Under the pieces are notes generated by a model that worked only from the letters and a program-made list of their open reading frames with translations, was not told where the DNA came from and did no database searches. Made by a program: the position numbers and the translations under genes. A stretch of DNA of 64,000 nt, taken from positions 48,116,229-48,180,228 of the forward strand of contig JBAIZL010000002.1 in the NCBI GenBank assembly GCA_036971475.1, read 5' to 3'. Below are positions 50,229 through 62,200 of this stretch, one piece after another. The DNA comes from Prosapia bicincta (lineage: Eukaryota > Arthropoda > Insecta > Hemiptera > Cercopidae). How positions within the stretch are numbered: the first letter of the stretch is position 1; every line of letters begins with the position of its first letter.

Positions 50229-53123
50229 TGTATTCAATCGTTATTAAAACTATTTTATGTATACAATAATGTACAAATACATATTTTTTTAAAGTGTATA
50301 GGAAGACAACTGATGTTAATACAGTTTTTTTCAAATAATTATTAGCTAATTAAACATTTAAAAATGCTGATGTCATGGTCGGTTTCTAACTAAATATCTG
50401 CATGTTTATATTCCAGCACTTCGGCACTAAGCCAACTTTTCATAGCTAGAAATGTATTACTTAATTACGTATAGGAATGTTTTGCCCCCAATTGGTTGTC
50501 GTAAATATCTCCGTTGTAAAATCGTGAGCTTTTGCCATGGTTACCACACAATGTGGTAAACAACAATCTAGAATAAAAAATGAATGGAAAGAATAAAATA
50601 AACAAACAAACTTGATTAATGGTATTGCATCTGATTCACAAAAGGACAATGCGAAAGGAAAGCGAAAAGGAACTACAGCATAATGCAAGCGACAATTAGA
50701 GAAAGAAAAACAAAAAGCTCAAGAAACGTTTCCAAATGAAACAGAAGCAAAGTGCCTACGCTTAGATAAAGCAAAAAGGAGAATTACAAGGAAATCGGCT
50801 TTCTGTTTCGGTACGTAATATTATGATTCTGGCTTATGTATATACATATTTATATTATTTGTAACTATAAAATAAAAAGTAACTCAAATAAAATATTTCT
50901 TCAGAAAGCTATATAAAATTTAAAGCATTCGCCTGATAATATAACAATAATAATTATATAACCACGTGACTGGTTCACATTTCTTTTCACAGACAATAGG
51001 CCAACGTCAAGTACGTCATCCTACTCAACTGATTCCATGATTGTTGTCCATCCTCTACCATATGAGTTTATGTCCTTACCTTTGCCATTCGTTTGGTTTA
51101 AATTTCTTCCTTATCCTTTGTAGGCTATAATAGCCATACAGGGTGACCGCCTTAAAGAATACAAAAAGTGTTTCCAAAACAATAATAATATTCCTAATAG
51201 GCTCCTGTATTTCGAAGACACACTCATAATGTTCCCTACTAAATTACAAAGACATGTTAAATTTATACAAAAAAAATTAAAACTGTTATACTGTGAAATC
51301 ATCAATAGAACAAAAAACAAATATAACGAACCTATGCATGACTACGCGGTATAATTAGTTCGCAATAATAAACATATCTTTAAATTTGTCCTCTGGTGCT
51401 ACCCTAATCTGAGAAATAGTTCCTGATCAATTAGTTTCACTTTTCAAAACCTTCATTGAGGGGGAAAATAACAAATTAAGCCTTTTCCAAACAACTGCAA
51501 CAACATAGGAGATTCGTGTTACGATTTCAAATCCAAACAAATTCTGGATTAATTTTTGTTCATATTTTTATTACTATAAAAAATATTTTACCATAATATA
51601 TTTGTCAAATAATATCTCCCCTTTTATATTTTTCCAAGTCAACTATGTACGTGGTCAGTAACAGTTTTAAACAGAAAAAAAACATATAATCATTTGTATA
51701 AATTATTCCTAAGCAATAAAACAATGTAATACGTTTTAAGAAGAAAACTCTATTAATCTTCTTGGTCAATATAGAAATTCTTTAGCTTCGATTAGGGAAC
51801 ACACATAATGTCTGAATAGTTCCCTTTTTTCTGAAAACTGTTTATATAAGTATTATCAACATAAGTTCAAAATTGTATATAGTTTCTATTCCGATTGTTA
51901 CATCATACTCACTAACTAAAACAATACTGGGCTATTGAATATTCAACGGGTCAGACGTTCAACATGAAAAGCAGCCCCCGCCCCCATTGAGTACAGGGTG
52001 GGAGGCCGAAGAATTATTCCCGCGAGTTGTGGCCTCTTCACAATGAATTTATGTCTTACCCAGTAGACTACAGCGCCACTATGTGCTACATTTAGAACTA
52101 ACAACTACATTTACTCCCAACAACTTACTTCAGTAGAATATATTATACAGTTGTTTATAAATAGATACAATTTGTGAGGGTTTAGAGCGCTATAACTGTC
52201 GCACAGAATGAAAATATACCTTTAAACTTTCTTGCTAACAATATAAAGTATGAGATAAACGTGTAAATATTTTTTTTTTAAAGTGTCAACTACGTAATTT
52301 TACGTAAGCATCATTTTTAAAAAATGAATATTAGGTGTTTATATCAGCAGCTTCTCTCTTTTACATAAATGTTTCAGATTAACAAAAGTTGGAAATTACA
52401 TTGAATTTAAAGCTTTTCGCAAACGGTTGATCGGTGACAGTTAAAGGCAAGTAGCCACAACTGTATGACGAGCGGGGTTAAGTTTTTGTCAAGAACCGAC
52501 ACAACTAGTTGGTGTAGAGCTTCAGTCTAGCTCCAAGTTACTATTCTTGTTTAGGAATAGTTTGTATATATTATTATAAATAAATTATAAGATATACTTA
52601 TCAGTTAGTAAAAACTAATCATTTATTAAATAAATACAAATCAAGTTGTTTAAAATAAATCAATACAAATATATAGATAATATCTATACGTATACTCTTC
52701 ATTAAAAACAAATGTTTAACAAGTAGAACTTTCTTTCGGTTACACATAGATATATGTGTCACAAAGACGATATAAATGCATGACTATTTGACCATAAACC
52801 TAAATGTATGCCCAATAATATAATCCGATGAAATTCAGTGATAATTCGTCTTTATTACTGATATCTTTTATTAACAATATCGAATGATAAACGATAATAC
52901 ATGCATAAAATACAGCATTAATAATTTTAATTTTCAATAATATAAATGTTTATTACATTAGTCGAAATCTTTACAAATTTCACATTTGTTACGAGAAGAA
53001 AAATAATTTTTTAATTTTGAAATATAAATAATTTTCAAAAGGCCACTTACAGAACTCTGGAAACTTGCACGTAAGACTTTTCCGCATTCATCTTGATAAA
53101 ACGATTTCAACAGAGAACATTAC
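50227..53123. other. No confident gene
   Basis: One stretch, 50,648-50,818 (+), reads RQLEKEKQKAQETF, NETEAKCLRL and AKRRI, loosely like the arginine-rich N-terminal repeats of Helitron proteins. The remainder is AT-rich, with GC-richer patches at 51,950-52,080 and 52,420-52,550. Confidence 0.35.
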
Positions 53124-53226
53124 ACCCGAAACTTTCGCCAAGCCTGATGGATGGTTAAGCATTTTAATGAACAATTAGCTTTCACAAAGAAAAGTTTAAA
53201 AATTTCACGATAAAACAATCCTTTTA
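53124..53226 (-). repeat. Dispersed repeat copy A
   Basis: Reverse complement contains GGATTGTTTTAT, TTGTGAAAGCTAATTG, TCATTAAAATGC and AACCATCC in the same order as 57,725-57,822. Confidence 0.7.
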
Positions 53227-53923
53227 TTTGAAAAAACTTGCGTTTATGCCTTTTGTTTCGTCACCTCATAAGGTAAATAAGTGTTTTGTATATATTTGTA
53301 CTAGCTTGTTAGTTGAATAGGTCTTAAATACAGACTTGACTGTTTCAAACTCTTCATAGAAAATATAAGAAATAGATATGCAATAATTATATGTCTTTTA
53401 AATAAAAAAATACTTACAGTTCTGATTCCGAAAATAACAATTAAAAATTGATCTATACAGTTTTTTCATTTAAATCGTAAGTTAGTATTTCAACCCTCTA
53501 TAACCAATGACATCTTAGAATAAATCATTAATCTTAATTTATGGGAGAATCAGTTTACAGTTCTTCAGAATCTTTATTTATGTTTTGTCATTTAATTGAA
53601 CGAAAGTGACTATATTGATGACATATTATAGAGAACTATTATTATAATAATCTAATATTTTTTTTTTTAGTTTGTTCATTAAAACACAAGGTAATTTGAA
53701 AAGATTTTTATTCATTGTAAGTATAAGCATATCATATTTAATAGGTATGATCTGATTACTCATGTATGATTATCTAACAAAAAAAAACTTGCAAACCTAT
53801 GTCAATTCATTTTGTTGTAGTATTCGTTTAACGTGTTTGTATTTCATTTAATTATATTTCAGTTCTTTGAGACTCGTTACTATTTCATGGGAGGCAAGTT
53901 GTCTTTATTAGGAAATGTTAATG

Positions 53924-54248
53924 CACTAGAGTCTAGATAATTCGAGATAGATGGAACGTGGCCCCTCGGATTACCGAAAACTTGGATTGCACCTGTGCGT
54001 TTGAAAAAATAGGAGAACTCTAAATGAACATATCTTGGACGCCCGACTCATTTCCCTTGCATACCGCACTGATATATAAACATTTCTCGGAAGCACGAAT
54101 TATTTCTTTTACATACCATATTGACATAAATATCTCTTGGAATCCCAACTCATTTTCTTTCAAATAGATAAAATAGGGCCAAATGGAAATATCCTCGAAT
54201 TATACGAAAGCTCAAAACATCGGGACTCGAATTTTCGAGACTCTACTG
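53924..54248. mobile_element. pogo/Tigger-like MITE
   Basis: 325 bp with 23-bp terminal inverted repeats matching at 20 positions. The left end starts CACTAGAGTCTAGATAATTC; the right end (reversed) starts CAGTAGAGTCTCGAAAATTC; both finish with GAG. The right side is followed by TA, the expected target site; the left side is TG, presumably mutated. Ends of the CAGTxGAxTCTCGA type are characteristic of pogo/Tigger elements. No transposase is encoded. Confidence 0.65.
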
Positions 54249-55643
54249 TATTTATGATTTTGTTACTGGCTTTTTTACATTTCTAATTATCGCGATCAGC
54301 TTCTATACGCACGGTACCTATTATGTTCCCAGTGAGCCTACCTAGTATCTCAGTTCACACACATTATCTATATTTATTATAAATATGCAGATTTTAATTT
54401 CTTTCTCCTTCTGGCAGTAATCAATAATATTATATTAGTATTATGGACAAAATAAGACTAAAGCATGTTATACTTTAAAACATACTTAATCGAATCGTTA
54501 ATATGTATCACGTAGAAGAATTCATAAGCAAAGGAATTTCAACGAATTTACAAATAATAAGCCATCATTATTTACCCAGAAATAATAATTTATAATTAAT
54601 CAAGTTGTATACAGAAGAAACTTTATTCGGCGTAAAAGTCGATTCAATATTACAAATAATTTGTCAGTTATTGTTGTATTTTTAGATAATTGATAGTTAT
54701 GTGGAGTGCATGTGTGTGCATTTTTATAACGAGCATGAGTTTAATGTTTAAATCTCTTTTTTCTAGAGGTTACAGATGTTATTGTAACGTAGACTCTAAA
54801 ACATAATTAAAGATATTAATTAATTTAATTTAATTATGCTTCAAAATAATTATATTGTAAATTACTTGCAATTTGACTAGAAAATAAAATATTTCTGTCC
54901 TCGCGACATAATTTACCTAGACATTCTGGTCTTAAAAACGTAACTTTGTGCATATCTTTAAGGAGTAAAGATCTCGCTGAAGATGAACGTCCGCGATACT
55001 TTATTTCCCACGTAAGTATGCTAATATAACCGGAACCATTAGCATTTCTAGCTAAACATATGTATACACTTCGCAGGGATGCATAAGTTCAGAGTTAGGA
55101 ACTAGTTAAGCAACGCCATGCTCAGGCCTACCTTTCACCAACAAACTTTAGGGCGAAACTAATCTAAAACTTGTCTTGCCAACAGATGTTCTATTTCCAT
55201 AACGCAATTTGTCGTTGAAATTGTAAAAGTGCATAGACATAGGGCATCAGCATTAATTGAAACAATAAACACATGCGAGTAAATGTTGTATCGATAATTC
55301 TATAATTTTCGTCGGTTCAATACAAACCTTCGTACCAAAACCTTGTTTTCGACTTTCATTAAAAACTTATTTCCCTTATTAATAGCATTATTGCTTTATT
55401 TGTTCTTAATATCTAGTTTTACACGTATATTATATTTGTTCATAACTTTTTATATTATAATAGAAATAATAGGAGGAATTTAAAAACACATTAAATTTTT
55501 TACAATTGTAACCTAAAGGTAGCCTATTTTATAAGTTATAATGCAATATTTCACTTAGACGATAAAATATATAATTTATTCTTGGTACTCCTTACTTTAA
55601 AAGCTAAATTTCCTCACACACACACACACACACACACAAACAA

Positions 55644-55692
<49 letters not shown>

Positions 55693-56799
55693 GAAATACA
55701 CCAAATCCAGTAAACTCTACCTTAAATTGAATTATTTTAATATCAAGATGAAGATGAAGATCAAGTAGCGTTTATTTTAATCAAACGACGCTTCAAAATG
55801 TAATTTGCTATCGTTTTTAGCGTTTACGTTTTTACTATCTTCCCATCAGTGACAAGGATATTGTCGTCTATAGATGCGGCGATGACTAAAAAAATTTTTT
55901 TATTTGACAATTATATATGTTTTATTTAATTTAAACAACAGTTCATAAGATGTATAAAAGATGTAACTCATAAGAGACGTCAATAGAAATTCGTAGCCGT
56001 GTATTGGGAGTAGATTATATTTTGTAAGTGCATCGAATTCAGTTCTGCTGCTATATAACTAAACAACTCCGCTCTCATTACTGAATATTCCTTAATTATA
56101 GTTAACCATGGCAAATCATCTCTCCGAGCGCCGAAGATATTCTACACTCGACTCTTTCCCTTTGTTGTCAGCTTAGCCACTTCATCCCCCCCCCTGTTAA
56201 AAAAACCTATTTGGTCAACGCCAAAAACTTTAGATATTAAAAAAAATAATAATAATAATAAACTAAAATTAATAATAAAAATATATTAACAATATAATCT
56301 AAAACAAACAGAACAATAAATGAATAACAAGATAACAATGGTAAACAATATAAGAGTACACAGATAACAATAAATAAAAAGTGACAATAATTTACAAATA
56401 TAACAATAGATAAATATTTATAACAATATATCTAGAAAATAAAGTATAATAAAGTTAAATAAATAAACATTTATACACAACATACAAATGCAAGAAATCA
56501 ATATATAAATAAATGTAACAATAGATGTATATTTATAACAAAAAAATAAAATTAGATGAATCAACATCTATACACAAATAAATAAATATTAAACATAGTA
56601 ACATATTTCTAAATAATAAATTTCAAAAAATATGTTTAAGTGGTGCAAGAGCGACCCCGATAGTTATAGTAGCAGTAATAGGAAATTATTGAGATTCTTT
56701 CAAGTCAATTAATAAGATACTTCTTGTTTTAAAAAAATGTGCTTTTGAAATTCTAAATTTACAAACGTAGCTAAACTCTTCCCGTTCTAGGTCCAAAAA
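54249..56799. other. No gene recognised; (CA)n and A-rich tracts
   Basis: AT-rich sequence with a (CA)n microsatellite at 55,614-55,690 and an A/T-only AATAATAAT stretch at about 56,235-56,620. Confidence 0.5.
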
Positions 56800-57150
56800 A
56801 TGTATTCCAAAATTTTTGACGAACAAGGAATGAAAAATGAACAGAGAGTGATATACGTAACTGCTACATTCCGAGACAAAAATATTCGAAGGTTTTCACA
56901 CGAAGAGCATGTACAATATGATTTTATTGAAATATTCTGCTTAACTAAGCCTATTTGCACGACGTCAGCAACTAATGCTTTGGTGGAAAGAAGTTATGCT
57001 GTACTTGAAGGAATCCACACATTCAGGATATCCATACAATAGGAAGAGCGATTGAGTAATCTGTGATTGCAATCTACTGAAAAGGAACTCTTGGAAAAAT
57101 AAAAGCTCAAGAAGTCTTTTATAATACCGCGATCCAAAAGTTTTCTTTCA
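56800..57150 (+). pseudogene. hAT transposase C-terminal dimerisation domain relic
   Basis: The plus frame from 56,800 reads QYDFIEIFCLTKPICTTSAT, then VERSYAVLEGIHTFR, and after a TAG (57,040) EERLSNL, TGA, LQSTEKELLEK, TAA, KLKK. This is the hAT C-terminal dimerisation signature (P.T.ATSERSFS.L.RIK.YLRS...ERL..L.LL..EKEL), as in ZMYM-like hAT proteins. No upstream catalytic domain or BED finger was found, so this is a truncated relic. Its family need not be the same as that of the MITE at 44,290. Confidence 0.75.
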
Positions 57151-57724
57151 AAACCTTCCACACTAGGAATAATCGAGTTCATGTAGACGTGAGATAGAAA
57201 ACTTTTGTTAATAACGTTTAGAGTTTTGTTTTTAAATTTAATTTGAAAATAAAAGGCTGGCTATACGTAATTAAATAGTGTTTTAATGAAAATTAAATTT
57301 GGTTCAATGCATATCGTTATGATTCATCAGTATAAAACAGCAGAATAATCACTATATATTTTAAGAATGAATGACAACCGATCGTGTTAGGGATGACTAA
57401 TTTATCACGCTTCGCCAATGCTTTATTATTTCTTTTGGTATATACTGTAATTTTTACTCAGGTATCCAAAAGTTGCAGTATAACGAAATTACACAAACAT
57501 AATTTTTGTTTTAAATCATTCGTTTTTAGGTTCTCTAAACAAAATTTAAAAATAATTTCGTTATTTTGAAGTTACATACAATTTTTGTTCTACCTTATTT
57601 TCGTTCAACGATTTGAAATTTTATTTTCTCTGCAATTAAATTGTAACATTTGTGCTACTATTTCTTCACGATACTAGCGACGGAAATACAGAACGCTTAA
57701 AACTTGAGTTTCCCTTCGTAAAAG

Positions 57725-57822
57725 CGGGATTGTTTTATAGCAAAAGTAAAAAAGTTTTCTTGTGAAAGCTAATTGCTCATTAAAATGCGCAACCATCCGT
57801 TATGCTTTAGAAAAGTTCGAGA
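57725..57822 (+). repeat. Dispersed repeat copy B
   Basis: Matches the reverse complement of 53,124-53,226 over about 100 bp with scattered substitutions. Probably a MITE or SINE fragment; no terminal structure was defined. Confidence 0.7.
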
Positions 57823-58369
57823 GTATAATAGCTCTAGAGTAGGTTGTTTTAAACGCGATTTTGGAGATGTAATATACCAAAGGATCGAGTATAAACTTAC
57901 TAGGTAAAGTTAGGTTATTCCTCTTAAACGTTTGTCCTTGATCCTTAGTAAGTGGATATGTATTAAGAGTTTTGTAAATTATTGATTTTTTTAAGCTTTA
58001 TATAATGTTATGCATTTTATAAATCTTAATTTATTTTGTATAATTGTTAAATTAAATGTGAACTCTTGAAAAGAATTTCGGAAAGAAATTCGAAACGTTG
58101 AGTGTTTAAAAAAGCAAAATTGTCTGCGATCTGTCATTAGCCTATATAAAAAAACTATATATTGTTAGCTTGTTATACTACCTCATCCTGGAGGATATAT
58201 TCGTGTTTCATAACCTAAATACGAGCTATATAGGGATCTACTCTTACATAAAATTCTGTGGAAAAGCGAATCAGCCCGAAATACTCTGTATTTTTATTTA
58301 CATTGAATAATACTTTCAATGTAAAACTCTATTTCTAAAAACTTTTATTGCTATTAGTAGATCTACCCA
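57823..58369. other. No feature recognised
   Basis: AT-rich sequence up to the abrupt change in composition near 58,370. Confidence 0.5.
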
Positions 58370-59340
58370 TAGAATAGCACAGCCACCCCTAAACTTGGCC
58401 GCTACGTAACCTAGGACTATAGGGGTAGTTTTGGATGATGCTCAAGGTCACCCCGGCCCTGAACCTAGACCAAGGGGTGGTTTCGACCACGTTCAGGGGG
58501 GTAGGGGGTAGTTTTTCGAAAAAAAAAAAAAAAATCGGCCGCTACGTAACCTAGGACAATAGGGGTAGTTTCGGATGATGCGGGCGGACGTCGTGACCCC
58601 GACCCTAGCTTTGGGGGTAGTTTTGACTAAATTCCGGCTAACTAACCTAAGCTAGCCAAAATGGATCTAACCTAACCTAACATACGTGTTGGGGGTGACC
58701 TCGGCTACGTTCAGGACCATCACCGGGGGTAGCTCCGGGGGTGGATTGGGGGTGGGGGGTAGTTTTCGAAAAAATTTTGGAAAATCGTGCCTTGACCGAT
58801 AGGGTATGTCTAGAGTGTATTATTGCGTCGGTAGGGGTAGTTTCACCTAGGGGTAGTTTTTACAAAAAATATGAAATTGCCGAAATTCGATCGGACGGAT
58901 CAAATGACCGTACGGGATATGTCTAGAGTCCAATAAGGAACGCTGTGGGGGTGGTTTCACCTGTGGGTTGTCTTCAGAATGCCAAACATAATAGGCGGAA
59001 TAGCTCCGGTGGAGGGGGTAACTTTTGGAAAGACTTAATGGTTATCTGAAGTAAGGCCTCTTAGGTAGTGTAACCCAGGAATAGCTTGGGTGGTGGGGGT
59101 AACTTTGGAAAGATTTTATGGTTACCTGATGACGTATCAGCGCTCGAGCAACTCTATGCAAGTAGTAGGCTCACCCTAACTATAGTGGTCTACCCTTAAA
59201 TGATATGGGTGATGAGGGGCCCAGGGGTAAACGATTGCCAAACTCAAATTTGTCTATCCTACTAAAATAATAAACAATGCAGTCAGCCTATAAGTAAAGC
59301 TACATAAGAGCAGGGCTAGGATGGTTGCTATACCAACTAC
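58370..59340. repeat. G-rich satellite-like block (GGGGTAGTTT repeats)
   Basis: Multiple GGGGTAGTTT units. A direct duplication lies at 58,399-58,443 and 58,537-58,581 (GGCCGCTACGTAACCTAGGA...GGATGATG). Another similar pair (GGTAACTTT(T)GGAAAGA...ATGGTTA) occurs near 59,027 and 59,097. CTAACCTAACCTAAC at 58,667-58,681 resembles arthropod telomere repeat. Open frames here are repeat-derived. Confidence 0.75.
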
Positions 59341-59365
59341 CAAGACAAATACCCCCACCAGGTCC

Positions 59366-59825
59366 TAGGTAAAGCTACCACGGAGTTAGACCTTAGGTAA
59401 AGCTAACACGGAGCAAAGCCTCGTGTAAAAGCTATCCCGAAGCCACGCCCTAGGTAAAGTAACCCAGGAACTAGACCTCCGGTAAAGCTACCACGGAGTT
59501 AAACCTTAGGTAAGGCTAACACGGAGCAGAGCCTCGGGTAAAAGCTATCCCGAAGTCATGCCCTAGGTAAAGTAACCCAGGAACCAGACCTTAGGTAAAG
59601 CTAACACGGAGCAAAGCCTCGTGTAAAAGCTATCCCGAAGCCTTGCCCTAGGTAAAGTAAACCAGGAACCAGACCATCGGTAAAGCTACCACGGAGTCGG
59701 GGCCTAAGTAAAGCTACCATGGAGTTAGACCATAGGTAAAGCAAACACGGAGCAAGGACTCAGGTAAAAGCCATCTCGAAGCCTGCCGATAGGTAAAGTA
59801 ACCCTGGATTCAGGCATCAGGTGGG
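59366..59825. repeat. Minisatellite, about 28-bp monomers in 4-mer higher-order units
   Basis: About 16 monomers, each starting (T)AGGTAAAG or its variants. Four types recur in fixed order: GCTACCACGGAGTTAGACC, GCTAACACGGAGCAAAGCC, AGCTATCCCGAAGCCACGCC and GTAACCCAGGAACCAGACC. The higher-order period is about 114 bp. The order is kept for most of the array and decays at the right edge. Confidence 0.85.
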
Positions 59826-62200
59826 GGGTGGTTATCAAATAATATATGAAATTACCCAAAAATGATCGGTTAGATCAAACGACCAACGACCTACATAGAG
59901 TTCAAATAGTCAACAAGTTGAATCAACCAATCACGACGCAGGGGCCCGGTAGGCCTACGTAAACGGTCAATGTAAGACGAGAAGGCCTATATAACGTGTT
60001 AAACCAATATATATGACAGCCCACATAATGTGTTAAACAAATATGCAACCCTACATACATACTATGCTAGGCCGACATACTATGTCGGTAAATCACCGGC
60101 CAAAGCCTATATGAACTGAGAAAGTTTCACCTCATATATCAGGTAGAACCACGGGCAGGCAACCGTATAATATGGGGAGTACTATAAGGTATAGCTAAAC
60201 CAATATATACGATAGCCCACATAATGTGTTAAACAAATACGCAAGCTTGCATACATACTATGCTAGGCCTACATACATGAATCCCTAAATGCGCCTACTA
60301 TGTCGGTAAATCACTGGCCACAGCCTATATGAACTGAGATAGTTTCACCTCATATATCAGGTAGAAGCTGGCAATCGTATAATATAGGAAGTACTATAAG
60401 GTACATCTACCAATGCATAACCTATCAAGCCCACGTAAAGATATAATATATCTGATGACGTACGAGCGACATGCGCACCTATAACCAGAGTGGCCTACCC
60501 CTAAATAACATAGAAGAAGTAAGGATATGGACAGATAGGAGAAGCAAGGACCTGGACCGATAAAAAGAGCAAATACCTGGACAGATAGAAGAAGCAAGGA
60601 CCTGTACCGATGGAAGAAGCAAGTACATGGACTGATAGAAGAAGCAAGGACCTGGACCGATAAAAGAAACAAGCACCTGGGCAGATAGAAGAAGCAGGTA
60701 CTTGGACAGATAGTAGAAGTAAGCACCTGGACAGACAGAAGAACCCAAGGCCTACATATATAATCAGGAATCAATGTAAATAATCAAATAGCCTCAATGG
60801 ATATATCCTATAGCTGCAAATGTATCTAGATATAAAAGTATATATGGAGAAACACTAATAAAGAGGCCCATCACAAAACGTGAATAAATATATGTTATAA
60901 AACGATCCTAAAACGGTGCTAAACCAACATGCATGCTATCATACATATTCGTATATACCGTGTTAAGCCCACAAACGTGATAGTCCACATAATGTGTTAA
61001 ACAAATATGCATGTAAACCTGCATACATACTATGCTAAGCCAACTTACATGGGCCTACTATGTCGGTAAACCGCCGGCCAAGGCCTATATGATCTAAGCT
61101 ATTTTCACCTTGTCTATCAGGTAGAACCTGGCAACCGTATAATAGGGGAAGTACTATATGGTATAGCTAACAATGCATAGCCTATCACGCCCATCACGGT
61201 CAACAAATATTACAATATAAGGTAAGTCGCGCAACCTCTATACATACAGTGCTAAGCCAACATTCAGGCATATATACTATGTTAAAACAGCGTGCAATAT
61301 ACTCTAAATAGCCAAATATACGTTGTTAAACCAATATGTAGGTTAACCTATATACATCCCGTTACCCACATATGCCTATATAATATGTTAAGCCTGTATA
61401 AGTGATTGCCCTTATAGTGTGTTCAATAAATATGCGTGTAAACCAAATAAATACTCTGGTAAGCCAACATGCAAGCTATCATAGATAGGCGTATATACTA
61501 TGATAGGCCTACATATCGCTTTAACAAACATGTGTAAGCCACCATACATATTATGTTAAGCCGACAAGGGCCTGAACACATTATATCCACTGCATAGGTT
61601 AGCTAAACGGCTATCACACACTATCCTACAGGTACCACATAATACCTGATCAATAACACATAGTATCCAATGCATAGCCTGACGAAGGTTTAATATATAG
61701 TATCCAGAGGCCCCGCTAACGATTAACACGTTGTATCCATAAGGCCTACTATGTCGGTGAACCACAGGCCCAAGCTTATATGATCAGAGTCCGACACACA
61801 TTTTCACCCGTCTATCAGGTAGAACCTCGGGCAGGCGGCTGTATAATACGGGAAGTACTATATAGTATAGCTAACAATGCATAACCTATCACGGCCATGG
61901 CGGTCAGCAAATACTACAATATAATCAAAAAAAAAGTCGCGCAACCTATATACATACAGTGCTAACCAATATAGGCATATATACTATGTTAGGCCCGCAT
62001 ACGTAATTACCCTATATAGTGTGTTAAACAAATATGCGTGTAAACCAACATAAATACTATGGTAAGCCAACATGCATGCTATCATACTATGTTAAGCCCA
62101 AATACATAATAGAATACATAATGTGTTAAACATATATGTGTGTAAGCCAGCATAGATATTATGCTAAGAAGGCATGGACCTACAAAGTATAACAAATTAT
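59826..62200. repeat. Complex satellite with dispersed about 110-bp and about 90-bp units
   Basis: A unit of about 110 bp starting CTATGTCGGTAAA and containing CTATCAGGTAGAA and GTACTATA recurs near 60,089, 60,299, 61,047 and 61,747. A second unit (ACATAATGTGTTAAACAAATA...CATACATACTATG) recurs near 60,023, 60,230, 60,988 and 62,030. No genes were recognised; minus-strand frames here are repeat-derived. Confidence 0.75.
60515..60740. repeat. 30-bp tandem repeat array
   Basis: About eight units of the type AGAAGCAAGGACCTGGACCG followed by ATAAA. Since 30 is a multiple of three, long open frames run through it (for example 60,394-60,774 minus, a decapeptide repeat), but no start context, homology or splice signal supports a gene. 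Confidence 0.85.

Noticed and set aside
57384..57569. 61-codon plus frame with a hydrophobic N-terminus
   Set aside because: Signal-peptide-like by chance; AT-rich, no second exon or homology visible.
59366..60740. Regular short repeats considered as a CRISPR array
   Set aside because: Monomers are head-to-tail without unique spacers, and the sequence is clearly eukaryotic.
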